Source of the DNA: Chloroflexota bacterium
Lineage (GTDB): Bacteria; Chloroflexota; Limnocylindria; Limnocylindrales; CSP1-4
Direction of reading: 5' to 3'
Assembly (NCBI GenBank): GCA_005883615.1
Contig: VBEC01000023.1
Coordinates: forward strand, 1-64,000
Length of the DNA: 64,000 nucleotides
Shown: positions 1 through 8,231 of the stretch, one piece after another
How positions within the stretch are numbered: position 1 is the first letter of the stretch
Layout: every line of letters starts with the position of its first letter
The notes under the pieces: model-generated
The model's input: only the letters and a program-made list of their open reading frames with translations
Databases searched by the model: none
Told to the model about the DNA's origin: nothing
Translations under genes and position numbers: made by a program

Positions 1-499
1 GGGCACTGCGGAAGATGCCGACCCGGCGGAGGAGGTGCACGTACCCCGGCGGCCGAACGACGGCGACCAGCAGCGAGCTCACGAGGAGGCCAATGGCGAC
101 CAGCCCCACAACCTCGCCCACCGTCGCCGCCCCGACGCCGAAGGCGATGGCAGCCAGGAGCGCGACCGGTAGCGGGAGGACGAACCAGAAGATGGGTTCG
201 GCCCAGGCCCGGACGGGCCGGGCGACCATCCGCTCGCCGAGAAAATCGATGACCCCACCTGTCGGGTCCGTCAGGCCGGCGATGACGTTGAAGAAGGTGG
301 TCTTGCCGGCGCCGTTCGGGCCGATGAGGCTGACGATGGCGCCCGCCGGGACTTCGAAATCGATGTCCCGCACCGCGATCAGGCCGCCGAAGCGCTTGGT
401 GATTCGGCGGGCCCGCAGGATCGTCTCGCCCCGGCTGATCCCGCCGGCGAGCGTTGCATCCGCGACTGTCGCCGGCGGCGTCGCGGGCTCGGCAGTCAA
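1..499 (-). CDS. livG: Branched-chain amino acid ABC transporter ATP-binding protein LivG, partial, with hydrophobic insertion
   Basis: This is the N-terminal 166 codons of the cytoplasmic ATPase of a branched-chain amino acid (HAAT-type) importer; the gene runs off the left edge. The TTG at 499 overlaps the livM stop in a TTGA junction, so translation is probably coupled. Residues 30-50 show the usual LivG opening (RRITKRFGGL, AVRDIDFEV) and Walker A GPNGAGKTT is intact at 60-68. Oddity: after GLTDPTGGVIDFLGERM the protein does not go on to a Q-loop (LivG normally has GIARTFQN within about 30 residues). Instead residues 103-148 are strongly hydrophobic and read as two membrane helices, followed by RPPGYVHLLRRVGIFRSA at the edge. 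Walker B and the signature motif would lie outside the window. The family call is secure; the insertion is seen directly in the sequence. Confidence 0.9.
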   Translation of the reverse strand, partial: MTAEPATPPATVADATLAGGISRGETILRARRITKRFGGLIAVRDIDFEVPAGAIVSLIGPNGAGKTTFFNVIAGLTDPTGGVIDFLGERMVARPVRAWAEPIFWFVLPLPVALLAAIAFGVGAATVGEVVGLVAIGLLVSSLLVAVVRPPGYVHLLRRVGIFRSA

Positions 500-1671
500 G
501 TTTGACTCACTGCATCGGCCGCGGTCGCTTCGACCTCGGCTGCCGCCTCGTGCAGCTCCTCGCGGCGGCGGCGGCTCGGGAAGAGCCCTTCCGGACGCAG
601 CAGCATCATCAGCACGAGCGCCAGGCCGAACAGGAGGTACTGGTAGTTGATGAAGTTGATCGTGCTCAGGTCAAGGGTGATGGGACCAAGGGAAATCGGC
701 GGTGCGTGCAGCGATTTCGCGAAGGCGTCCAGCTGGTGGAGGCCCTGGCTCTGGATCTCGTAGACGATGAATGCCCCGAGGATCACGCCCCACGTGTTGC
801 CCATGCCGCCGAGGACGACCATCGCGAGCGCAGTGAACGACACCTGAAACTCGAACTGCTGCGGGGTGATCGAGGCGAGCTTCGCCGAGTAGAACACGCC
901 GGCCAGGCCGGCAGTGGACGCGCCAATGGCGAACGCCAGGAGCTTGGTGCTGACGGTGTTGATGCCCATGCTCGCGGCCGCGAGCTCATCTTCGCGCAGG
1001 GCGACCCAAGCCCGTCCGAGCCGGGAATCCTGGAGCCGGTACACCAGCATCGTCGCAATCGTGATGATCAGCAGCACCGTGATGTAGTACGGCCACGGGT
1101 TCGTGAATCCGAAGCCGTTGATGCCGGCGAGTCCATACAGGCTGGGCTGAGCGATGCCGGTGATCCCGTTCGTGCCGTTCGTGTAGGTATCGGCGTTGAG
1201 GAAGACGAGCGGAACGATCTCACCGAAGCCGAGCGTAACGATCGCCAGGTAATCCCCCCGCAGGCGAAGGGTAGGGGCGCCAAGCAGGAGGCCGAAGACG
1301 GCGGCCACGAACGCGCCTACCACGATCATGATCCAGAAGGGTGTGTCCAGCCCCGAATAGCCGGACGCTCCGTACGCCATCGTGTACGCGCCGATTGCGA
1401 AGAACGCTGCATACCCGAGGTCGAGCAGCCCGGCCAGGCCGACCACGACGTTGAGGCCGATGGCGAGAAGGACGAAGACGCCCGCGTCGGCAAAGCCACC
1501 GACGAAGTCTTTCTGCGTCCCGAAACCGTTGAACGGCGGGATCAGCACGATCAGCGGCAGCACGACCGCGGCGATGGCCATCCCGAACGTGATCGACAGC
1601 GACTGGTGTCCTCGGAGGAACTCGCGGGCGGGTCCGAGGCGCTGCCGGAGTCCTATACGCGTCGTGGTCAT
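496..1671 (-). CDS. livM: Branched-chain amino acid ABC transporter permease LivM
   Basis: Second membrane subunit of the liv importer, 391 aa, which forms the translocation pore with LivH. After a charged N-terminus there are about nine hydrophobic segments. The typical LivM stretch VGLAGLLDLGYAAFFAIGAY lies near residues 77-96. A cytoplasmic coupling loop reads LREDELAAASMGIN, the EAA-like contact for the ATPase. The C-terminus ends in a basic patch after LLRPEGLFPSRRRR, typical of the family, with an Ala/Glu-rich tail. The start overlaps the end of livH by four bases (ATGA at 1668-1671) and its stop overlaps the livG start, so H, M and G form one coupled unit. The substrate (Leu/Ile/Val, or another amino acid or urea-type ligand) cannot be told from the permease alone. 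Confidence 0.95.
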   Translation of the reverse strand: MTTTRIGLRQRLGPAREFLRGHQSLSITFGMAIAAVVLPLIVLIPPFNGFGTQKDFVGGFADAGVFVLLAIGLNVVVGLAGLLDLGYAAFFAIGAYTMAYGASGYSGLDTPFWIMIVVGAFVAAVFGLLLGAPTLRLRGDYLAIVTLGFGEIVPLVFLNADTYTNGTNGITGIAQPSLYGLAGINGFGFTNPWPYYITVLLIITIATMLVYRLQDSRLGRAWVALREDELAAASMGINTVSTKLLAFAIGASTAGLAGVFYSAKLASITPQQFEFQVSFTALAMVVLGGMGNTWGVILGAFIVYEIQSQGLHQLDAFAKSLHAPPISLGPITLDLSTINFINYQYLLFGLALVLMMLLRPEGLFPSRRRREELHEAAAEVEATAADAVSQT

Positions 1672-2702
1672 GCGCGATCCGCCAACTGCTGCCCGAGGAT
1701 GCCGGTCGGTCGGAAGATGAGGACGAGAATCAGCGTGCCGAACACCGCAGCCTCACTCCAGCGGCCATACCCGAACGAGGAAGCGAGCACCTCGATGAAC
1801 CCGATCACGAACCCACCGATCGCTGCGCCCGTCGTATTGCCAATGCCACCCAGCACGGCCGCGGTGAACGCCTTCAGGCCCGCCTGGAAGCCGATCTGGA
1901 AGTGCGTGACCCCGAAGTAGAGGCCCTGCACGACGCCCGCCGCACCCGCCAGAGCGGAGCCGATGAAGAAGGTCAACGCAATCGTGCTATTGATGTCCAC
2001 GCCCATGAGCTGCGCGGCCTCGCGGTCCATGGCGGTCGAGCGCATCGCCCGCCCAAGGGTTGTTCTCCGGACGAATACCTGTAGCGCGACCATCAGCCCG
2101 AGCGCCAGGACAATCACGAACAGGTTGATCTGGCGGATCGCGATCGGGCCGAAGGTCAGGGCCGTGTTGGGCAGGATCTGGGGGATCGTGACGATCGAGT
2201 TGCTGATCGTGACGAAAACGATGTTCTGGAGAATGAAACTCATCCCGATCGCGGTGATCAGCGGCGCGAGACGGGGAGCGTTGCGGAGGGGCCTGTACGC
2301 AACGCGTTCGATGACGACGCCAACGATGCCCATCACGACCATCGCGGTGATGAAGGTGAGCACGAGGACGCCGCCGAGGACGAGCGGGTCGCCGATGGCG
2401 CCGGTGAAGCCCAGCGTCGTCAGCAACCACCACGAGACGAATGAGCCGCACATGAAGATTTCGCCGTGGGCGAAATTGATGAGTTCGATGATCCCGTAGA
2501 CCATCGTATAACCGAGCGCGATAAGCGCGTAGACCGCGCCGATGGTCAGCGCGTTGATGAACTGATCCTGAGCCTGTGCGCCGGCCGACACGACCATGAG
2601 CGCATAGGCCGCCAGAAGAAAGCCGGCGACAACGATCGGACCACGCCAGCGACCGAAGTCGATCGCCATGCGGCGGCTCGGCGCGGCTGCGGCTGTTGTC
2701 AT
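1668..2702 (-). CDS. livH: Branched-chain amino acid ABC transporter permease LivH
   Basis: First membrane subunit of the liv importer, 344 aa, with about eight hydrophobic helices. Family landmarks are ALIALGYTMVYGIIELINFA near residues 61-80 and the coupling loop TAMDREAAQLMGVDI near 223-237, followed by GLKAFTAAVLGGIGNTTGA, a highly conserved LivH stretch. The ATG at 2702 has no clear Shine-Dalgarno sequence; an in-frame ATG eleven codons later is an alternative. It lies 96 bp downstream of livK, with a strong hairpin in that gap, so it is probably expressed at a lower level than the binding protein from the same transcript. Confidence 0.94.
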   Translation of the reverse strand: MTTAAAAPSRRMAIDFGRWRGPIVVAGFLLAAYALMVVSAGAQAQDQFINALTIGAVYALIALGYTMVYGIIELINFAHGEIFMCGSFVSWWLLTTLGFTGAIGDPLVLGGVLVLTFITAMVVMGIVGVVIERVAYRPLRNAPRLAPLITAIGMSFILQNIVFVTISNSIVTIPQILPNTALTFGPIAIRQINLFVIVLALGLMVALQVFVRRTTLGRAMRSTAMDREAAQLMGVDINSTIALTFFIGSALAGAAGVVQGLYFGVTHFQIGFQAGLKAFTAAVLGGIGNTTGAAIGGFVIGFIEVLASSFGYGRWSEAAVFGTLILVLIFRPTGILGQQLADRA

Positions 2703-2758
2703 CCGAACGTCACGGCCATCGGTTGGGGTAGACCCCCATGACGTAGAGGATGAAGTCC

Positions 2759-2784
2759 GGGGCGTTCCATCGGTCGAACGCCCC
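2759..2784 (-). promoter_or_regulatory. Intercistronic hairpin between livK and livH
   Basis: Perfect 9-bp stem (GGGGCGTTC / GAACGCCCC, 2759-2767 with 2776-2784) and an 8-base loop. On the minus transcript it follows the livK stop and an A-rich run, but no U-run follows it. This suits a 3'-end stabiliser or leaky attenuator that keeps binding-protein mRNA in excess over permease mRNA, as known for other binding-protein operons. That role is inferred. Confidence 0.6.
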
Positions 2785-2798
2785 AGCCTTCTTTTACG

Positions 2799-4061
2799 CT
2801 ATTTGACTGGGTCCGCGGTGAAGTCGCGCTGCTTGAAGTACGCCCAGTCCTTCTTGGTCGGGTCGAACTTGTAGTACGAGATTACGTGCTGGGAGGTGTC
2901 GCCGTCCTTGTCGAAGTTGAAGCTACCGAGCACGGTGTCGTACTTGTTCCCCGAGTCTGCGACATACGCCCGGATCTTCTCGCGGAGTTGTCCGAGGTCG
3001 GTCACTCCGCTCCCCACGGCCTTGAGGGCCTGGAGGAAGATCTGCGTGCATGCGTAGCCCGGTGCACTGTACGAACCGGGGTCGGTATTGAACTTGGCCT
3101 TGTACTTCGTGGCAAAGGCCGCAGCATCGGGAATGTCGTGGATCGCGGCGACGGTGCCGTACGAGTTGGTGTCGCCGTCTCCGGCGATCTGAAGGAACGA
3201 ACTGGCAGTCGCGAATGAGCCGTCGACGATGCCATCGCCGCCGACGAACGGAATGGTCTGCAGCCCCTGGGCAGCCATCTGCTTGCGGAACAGGCCGAGG
3301 CCCGAGGTGGTGACGCCGCCGTAGGCAACAACCGCTGGATTCAGGCCCTTGGCCGTGGTGACGTAACTCGTGAAGTCGGTCGTCTTGTCCGAGACACCAT
3401 CGCGCTTCAGGAGCGTGCCGCCGAACTTCGTGAAGGTGTTGGTGAACGCGTCGGCGAGGCCCTTGCCATACGTCTGCGTGTCGTCGAGGACGTACACGGA
3501 TTTGGCGCCGATCGTGTTGTAGGCGATGTCCGCCATCCCCGAGCCCTGGTTGTCATCGGTCGTTGCGACGCGGACGTAGGCGATCTTGTCGGGGTTCGTC
3601 TTCCGCAGGTCGGTCGGCTTGGCGCTACCCCAGGGCTTGGTCAGCTGAACCGCCGTATTCGCAGGACTGCATTGCATCAGGCCCGCGGCGTTGCTCACCG
3701 GGATCTCCGCCTGGGCGACGCTCGAGTTGTAGGGTCCGACGACGAACAGGACCTGGCTGTCATTGACGAGGGTCGACATGTTCTTGGCGCCCTGGGTCGC
3801 ATCGTGCTTGCCGTTGACCGCGTCGTCCTGCTGGCTGATGGTGACGGTGAAGCCGGGCACCTGGATGTCCTGGACCGCGAGCTGCACGCCATTCGCCGTC
3901 GGAACGCCATTCGGCGCCTCGCCGCCCGTCATGGGCAGCTCGATACCGATCTTGACCGCGATGCCCCCGCCGCCACTCGCACCGGGGCTTGCTGCGCCGC
4001 TGCACGCCCCGAACGCGATGACCGCGCCCATGCCGAACACGGCGAGCTTGGTGAACCTCAT
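2799..4061 (-). CDS. livK: Branched-chain amino acid ABC transporter substrate-binding lipoprotein (LivK-like)
   Basis: Extracellular solute receptor of the liv importer, 420 aa, periplasmic-binding-protein type I (Peripla_BP_6) fold. The start is ATG 4061, chosen because GAGGAGGAG sits just upstream and because it puts a signal peptide at the N-terminus: basic MRFTK, a hydrophobic core, then the lipobox FGACSGA with the lipid-modified Cys near residue 20. A Gly/Ser spacer follows. Typical family stretches are GIELPMTGGEAPNGV, VVGPYNSSVAQAEIPVSNAAG and the C-terminal half DGIVDGSFATASS. A longer in-frame reading from 4115 would bury the signal peptide and is unlikely. The receptor is the most upstream gene of the liv cluster, so the main promoter should lie in 4062-4300. 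Confidence 0.94.
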   Translation of the reverse strand: MRFTKLAVFGMGAVIAFGACSGAASPGASGGGGIAVKIGIELPMTGGEAPNGVPTANGVQLAVQDIQVPGFTVTISQQDDAVNGKHDATQGAKNMSTLVNDSQVLFVVGPYNSSVAQAEIPVSNAAGLMQCSPANTAVQLTKPWGSAKPTDLRKTNPDKIAYVRVATTDDNQGSGMADIAYNTIGAKSVYVLDDTQTYGKGLADAFTNTFTKFGGTLLKRDGVSDKTTDFTSYVTTAKGLNPAVVAYGGVTTSGLGLFRKQMAAQGLQTIPFVGGDGIVDGSFATASSFLQIAGDGDTNSYGTVAAIHDIPDAAAFATKYKAKFNTDPGSYSAPGYACTQIFLQALKAVGSGVTDLGQLREKIRAYVADSGNKYDTVLGSFNFDKDGDTSQHVISYYKFDPTKKDWAYFKQRDFTADPVK

Positions 4062-4466
4062 TTGCTCCTCCTCAAATCCGATCGTCCGATCGACGGACGC
4101 TTCCGGTCCGGCCACTTCGCCTCGTCGGGCTCATCTCCCGGCCGGTCTCGGTGCCCGGTGCCTGGTCCTTCCGAGAGAGTCATCCGACGGGTGACCGTTC
4201 GGGGATTCACGCGGGACATGGTGCGAACCGAAAACGGCGCAGACTCCCGAGCCTCGACGGCGCGCAGGTGGCCGCCGAAACGATGCCGTATCATAGGCAT
4301 CGGCAAGCCGATTGCAATACTGATCGCCGAGCGACCCGGGCGTGGCCCGCGAGCTTCCAGCTCCCGACCCCCGTGCGGCGCGCCGGCATCAGCGGACCCG
4401 ACCAGGCCAGGTTGGGATCAATTCCGGCTCCGGCTCTGTCAATCTTCTGAGGTTCGATTCGTCGGC
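4062..4466. other. Intergenic region upstream of livK and the GNAT gene
   Basis: About 400 bp between divergently read genes with no convincing coding sequence. It should hold the liv promoter (minus). A possible minus -10 is TATGAT at 4295-4290, inside a 6-bp inverted repeat (GATGCC at 4281-4286, GGCATC at 4295-4300) that could bind a regulator. On that reading the livK 5' leader would exceed 200 nt. A weak AATACT lies on the plus strand near 4316. None of these is certain, and I see no known riboswitch. Confidence 0.35.
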
Positions 4467-4931
4467 GTGGAATACCTGGTCCGGGAGGCACGCATCATGG
4501 ACATCGAGCGGATCGTCGCGCTGAGCGACGGGACGCTCCGAGCGGGAACCCGCGAGAGTCCGCTTGATGCGGCAGACCTGCTCCGGCAGCTCGTGTATCT
4601 GCCATCAGCCAGCATCTTCGTTGCCGAGGCGCGGCGGGAGGTCGTCGGGGGCGCCATGCTCGCGCTTCGGCCATCCGTCCGAGCCGGCGGCTTCGTGGGA
4701 ACGGTGGACTTCCTGGTGGTGGATCCGGGTCACGACGAAGACCGGGTGACCGACGCTCTTCTCGAAGACATCCTCAGATCGGCCCGGAACAAGGCCTGCA
4801 CCGTCGTCGAGGCGGGCGGGCTGACGGACCCCGCGGAGCGGACCCGCTGGGAGCGCCGCGGGTTCCAGGAAGCGGGTCCGCTCATGTATCGCACCGTCGC
4901 CGTGGAGAGGGCCGCCGCGCGCCGAAGCTAG
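4467..4931 (+). CDS. GNAT-family N-acetyltransferase
   Basis: Predicted 154-aa single-domain acetyltransferase using acetyl-CoA; the acceptor is unknown. The N-terminal strand-helix LVREARIMDIERIVALSDG matches the first beta-alpha unit of the GNAT fold. FVAEARREVVGGAMLALR is the beta2-beta3 hairpin, and TVDFLVVDPGHDEDRVTDAL is the beta4/motif-A region, though the R/Q-x-x-G-x-G/A pyrophosphate loop is poorly conserved. WERRGFQEAGPLMYRT is the usual C-terminal beta strand. GTG 4467 is chosen because the fold begins right after it; ATG 4497 would cut strand one. It sits alone before the NYN gene with a 70-bp gap. The weak motif A means a non-catalytic GNAT-like protein cannot be excluded. Confidence 0.75.
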   Translation: MEYLVREARIMDIERIVALSDGTLRAGTRESPLDAADLLRQLVYLPSASIFVAEARREVVGGAMLALRPSVRAGGFVGTVDFLVVDPGHDEDRVTDALLEDILRSARNKACTVVEAGGLTDPAERTRWERRGFQEAGPLMYRTVAVERAAARRS

Positions 4932-5001
4932 AACCAAGGAGCGCCTGCCGTGCTGCGAGCACGCGCCGGCCGGCCTCCGGCCAACCGACCAAGGAGTCAT
5001 C

Positions 5002-7077
5002 GTGAGCAAGAACGTGGCCGTGTTCGTGGATGTCGCGAACATCTTCTATGCGGCCAAAGCCGCCGGCGTCGACATCGATTACGTCACCCTGCTGAAGTCC
5101 GCCATCGCCGGCCGAGACTTCGTGCGGGCTTATGCGTACACCGGTCTGGATCCGGACAACGAAAACCAGCGCAACTTCCATTCCTTCCTTGCCCGTCACG
5201 GCTACAAGGTGGTCAGCAAGGACATCCGCAAGTACGGGGACGGCAAGGTCAAGGCCAACCTCGATATCGAGCTCGTTGTCGACATGCTGAAGACGGCCCG
5301 CAATCTCGATGTCGCGATCGTCGTGTCGGGCGACGGCGACTTCGCGCCAGCGATCCGGGCCGTCCAGGAGATGGGCGTCCGCGTGGAAGTCATCAGCTTC
5401 CGGGGCAACACCTCGTCGGACCTGATGGACGTCGCTGACAGCTTCACCGACATCGTGAACCTGGCGCGCGTCGAGAAGGGATCGTCCCGGTCGGGTCGGC
5501 GGGTCGCCGGAGACGAAGAGGACCTGTCCATGACGGAGGTGCCGGACAAGCAGACCGAGGGCACCGGCAGGGGCCGTGGGCGCGGCCGCGGACGGGACCG
5601 CGGGATCCCGGCCGAAGCCGAGACCGTGATGGCAGCCTCCGCCTCCGGCCGGCGGGGCGCTCGCCGCGGAACCGAGAGCGCGGCGGTCGCCGCCGGAGCG
5701 GCGGGCATGCTCGTCTTGCCCGGCGAGAGGCTCGCACGGGCGAGCGCGGCCCCGGGCGACGTGGAACTGCCGGGTCAGCCCGATGCCGCCGAGGCGGTCG
5801 GCGACATCCTCGCCCCGGTTGCGGGTGAGGCGGTCGAGGTGGACGAAAGCAGGCCGGAGTTCGCGGAAGGTGAGGCCGGACGCAGGCGCCGACGGCGCGG
5901 CGGTCGTGGCCGCGGCCGCGGACGAGGTCGCACCGACGAGGGTTTCGAGGGCGCCGAGCCGCGGCTTGATCGGCCGGAACGGATTGAGCGCCCAGACCGC
6001 ATCGAACGCCCCGACCGCATCGATCGCGTAGCTGCCTCGCGTCCTCTCGACGACCAGCCGCTGCCGGCCGCTCCTGGTCCCCGGACCACCCCCTTCGGTT
6101 CGGTTTGGGACTCGCAGCTCGGAGTGGATCGCGCGCCGGCCACAGGCCGGACACCTATGCGCGCCGAGGAGGACTTCGAGGACGAGCCGGAGATCCCCGA
6201 GTACCTCCTTGCCGAGCGGCGGAACAGGGGCGGTGGCGGCCAGGCCGGCCGGGGTGGCAGAGGCGGCCGCGGCCAGCGTAGCGCGTACAGCGCGGCGGTC
6301 GACCGCGAGCGGTACGGCCGCAGCGGGCTGACCGGCGGGCTGAACCGTTATCCGGACGTGAGCCGGACGACGGGCCGGCCTCCTCAGGGTGGCCGCGGCC
6401 AGGGATACCGGGAAGAACGCCAGCCGGGGTATCAGCGGCCGGAGCGTGTCGAGCGCCCGCCGAGGAGCTCGGCCGAGTGGAGTGAAGTGCCGCCAGAGGT
6501 CGAGGAGATGCTGCGCGCGCAACTCGCGGCCAAGGGCGGCAGCCAGCCCGCACGGAGCGATGCCGTCCGAGGCGAGACGCTCCGCAACGAGGCCCCAGTT
6601 CGTGCGATCGGTCCGTCCTCAGAAGCCGCGACGCAGCGGCCGGGCCGGGGTGGCCGCCGCGCCGGTGCTTCGGCCGCCCCGAGCGGGGCGCCGCAGGCGG
6701 TGGACGACGAGGCGGCGCGGACCGAAGGCGCTGAACCGGTGGCCGGCGCTGCGCCGACCCGTCGACGGACCGCCAGGACTCGGGCGGCCGGTGCGGGCGA
6801 CGTGGCGGTCGGATCCGCGGACTCGGCCGAGACTCCGGCCTCGACCGACGGCGCAACGACAACCGGGGCGACCTCGAAGCGGGCTCCGCGGGCCCGAGCC
6901 GCGGCGACCGCATCCCGCTCAACGGGCACTGCACGCCGGGGTAGCCGGAGCGCGGCCAGGGAGGGCGACGCCTCCTCCGGCACGACTCCGGCCGGGTCGT
7001 CGGACGCATCCTCGAACGGGGCCGAGGCGGCGCCAAAGCGACGGGCGACACGGCGCACGAAGTCCGAGTCGTCCTGA
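5002..7077 (+). CDS. NYN-domain (PIN-like) RNase-type protein with long Arg/Gly-rich disordered tail
   Basis: 691 aa. Residues 4-150 form an NYN domain (LabA/DUF88, PIN-like metal-dependent RNase fold). FVDVANI near 8-14 carries the first acidic residue, NLDIELVVDML near 86-96 the second, and VVSGDGDFAPAIR near 109-121 the SGDGDF box, so the acidic cluster for Mg binding looks complete. From about 180 to the end the protein is low-complexity. It has Arg-Gly runs (GRGRGRGRDRG; RRRRRGGRGRGRGRGR; GQAGRGGRGGRGQR), a six-residue repeat (RPERIE, RPDRIE, RPDRID) near 327-345, and a final Ala/Arg/Ser-rich basic region. The GTG start is supported by AAGGAG five bases upstream. The tail resembles RNA-binding RGG regions. 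An RNA-processing or RNA-binding role is inferred; the substrate is unknown. Confidence 0.85.
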   Translation: MSKNVAVFVDVANIFYAAKAAGVDIDYVTLLKSAIAGRDFVRAYAYTGLDPDNENQRNFHSFLARHGYKVVSKDIRKYGDGKVKANLDIELVVDMLKTARNLDVAIVVSGDGDFAPAIRAVQEMGVRVEVISFRGNTSSDLMDVADSFTDIVNLARVEKGSSRSGRRVAGDEEDLSMTEVPDKQTEGTGRGRGRGRGRDRGIPAEAETVMAASASGRRGARRGTESAAVAAGAAGMLVLPGERLARASAAPGDVELPGQPDAAEAVGDILAPVAGEAVEVDESRPEFAEGEAGRRRRRRGGRGRGRGRGRTDEGFEGAEPRLDRPERIERPDRIERPDRIDRVAASRPLDDQPLPAAPGPRTTPFGSVWDSQLGVDRAPATGRTPMRAEEDFEDEPEIPEYLLAERRNRGGGGQAGRGGRGGRGQRSAYSAAVDRERYGRSGLTGGLNRYPDVSRTTGRPPQGGRGQGYREERQPGYQRPERVERPPRSSAEWSEVPPEVEEMLRAQLAAKGGSQPARSDAVRGETLRNEAPVRAIGPSSEAATQRPGRGGRRAGASAAPSGAPQAVDDEAARTEGAEPVAGAAPTRRRTARTRAAGAGDVAVGSADSAETPASTDGATTTGATSKRAPRARAAATASRSTGTARRGSRSAAREGDASSGTTPAGSSDASSNGAEAAPKRRATRRTKSESS

Positions 7078-7087
7078 TCGATCGGCC

Positions 7088-8230
7088 GTGACGGCCGATG
7101 GCCTCTTGACCAGAGGCCATCCTCGAGCCATCGCGGCCGTCCGCCGGATGATCGTCGGCGGTGCGCCACATGCCCTGCTGCTCAGCGGGCCGGCCTCCGT
7201 CGGCAAGACCACGCTTGCCCTCGACCTCGCGGCGGGGCTGCTGTGCCTCGCCGAAGACCCTTCGGACCGGCCGTGCCGGGCCTGCCGTGCCTGCCGGCAG
7301 CTGGCGAGTGGAAATCATCCTGACCTGCATCGACTCGCGCCGGAAGGCCCCGGGGGCCAGGTCGGCATCGGCCAGGTCCGCTCGCTCAGCGCCGACCTCG
7401 CGCTGCTGCCGGTTGAGGGCCTGCGGCGCGTGGCAATCGTCGAAGCTGCCCACCGACTCAACGAGGACTCTCAGAACGCATTGCTCAAGACCCTCGAGGA
7501 GCCGCCGCCGGAGGTCACGATCATCCTGTGCGCCGACCAGGACGACCGACTCCTTCCGACCGTCCGCTCCCGCTGTGCCCGCCTGGTCCTCGGTCCGCTC
7601 AGCTCCCGGGAGATCGTACGTTTCCTCGACGAGCGGGCCATCGCCGACCCTCCGACCGCTGCGAGGCTGGCCCGTCTCTCGTCGGGCCGTCCGGGGGTTG
7701 CCATTGCGTTGGCCCGGGCGCCGGAAGCCGTCGCCGCGCGCGCGGAATTGAGCCGCCAGTTGATCGATCTGCTCAGGGCTCGCCCGGCCGCGCGACTCGC
7801 GGCGATGCGGGATCTTCTTGCTCGCGCCGCCGACCTCGCGAGGAGCATGGCCGCGGCCACATCGGGCGCCACGGGATCGCCTCCCGCGACGCTCTCCCCG
7901 GAGGATGAACGGGACGGCGAGCGACCCCCGGAGGCGGAGGTGCGAACGCCTGCGGCAGAGCGCCGCTATGCGCTGGCCCTCCTGCTCGACGCCTGGCGTG
8001 ATGTCGCGCGCGATCTCGCGCTCGTCGAGGTCGGAGACGTCGCCCATCTCCACGATCCGGCGATGCTGGAGGACCTGCACGATGCCGCCTCCGGCATCTC
8101 GGGAGTGGAGCTGCGCGACTTCCTGCACCGGCTGGAGCGGGCGGGCGAGCAGCTCGACCTCAACGTCAGCCCGGAGCTCCTGGGCGACGCACTGATCCTG
8201 GCCTGGCCCGGCAAGGGGAGCGCGGCCTGA
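7088..8230 (+). CDS. holB: DNA polymerase III subunit delta' (HolB)
   Basis: 380-aa AAA+ clamp-loader subunit that helps load the beta sliding clamp during replication. The N-terminal region begins with GHPRAIAAVRRMI, then LLSGPASVGKTTLALDLA (P-loop, near residues 30-47). The cysteines of the clamp-loader zinc module follow in CRACRACRQL. IGQVRSLSADLALLP, AHRLNEDSQNALLKTLEEPP (sensor and Walker B-equivalent region) and LPTVRSRCARLVLGPLS (sensor 2/SRC motif) follow in the expected order. An acidic insertion lies near residues 260-290. GTG 7088 lies ten bases after the NYN stop without a clear Shine-Dalgarno sequence; a longer in-frame extension upstream is out of character for the family. It abuts acyP with one base between. 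Confidence 0.9.
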   Translation: MTADGLLTRGHPRAIAAVRRMIVGGAPHALLLSGPASVGKTTLALDLAAGLLCLAEDPSDRPCRACRACRQLASGNHPDLHRLAPEGPGGQVGIGQVRSLSADLALLPVEGLRRVAIVEAAHRLNEDSQNALLKTLEEPPPEVTIILCADQDDRLLPTVRSRCARLVLGPLSSREIVRFLDERAIADPPTAARLARLSSGRPGVAIALARAPEAVAARAELSRQLIDLLRARPAARLAAMRDLLARAADLARSMAAATSGATGSPPATLSPEDERDGERPPEAEVRTPAAERRYALALLLDAWRDVARDLALVEVGDVAHLHDPAMLEDLHDAASGISGVELRDFLHRLERAGEQLDLNVSPELLGDALILAWPGKGSAA

Positions 8231-8231
8231 C

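Noticed and set aside
454-1920. Long open plus-strand frame (488 codons) opposite livM/livH
   Set aside because: Highly charged, low-complexity translation (HDRG, RDDQQHRD-type) typical of the antisense of a GC-rich gene; the minus strand carries clear LivM and LivH.
2759-2800. The livK-livH hairpin as a plus-strand terminator, because CTTCTTTT follows on that strand
   Set aside because: No plus-strand gene ends upstream, so there is no transcript to terminate; the minus-strand operon reading explains it better.
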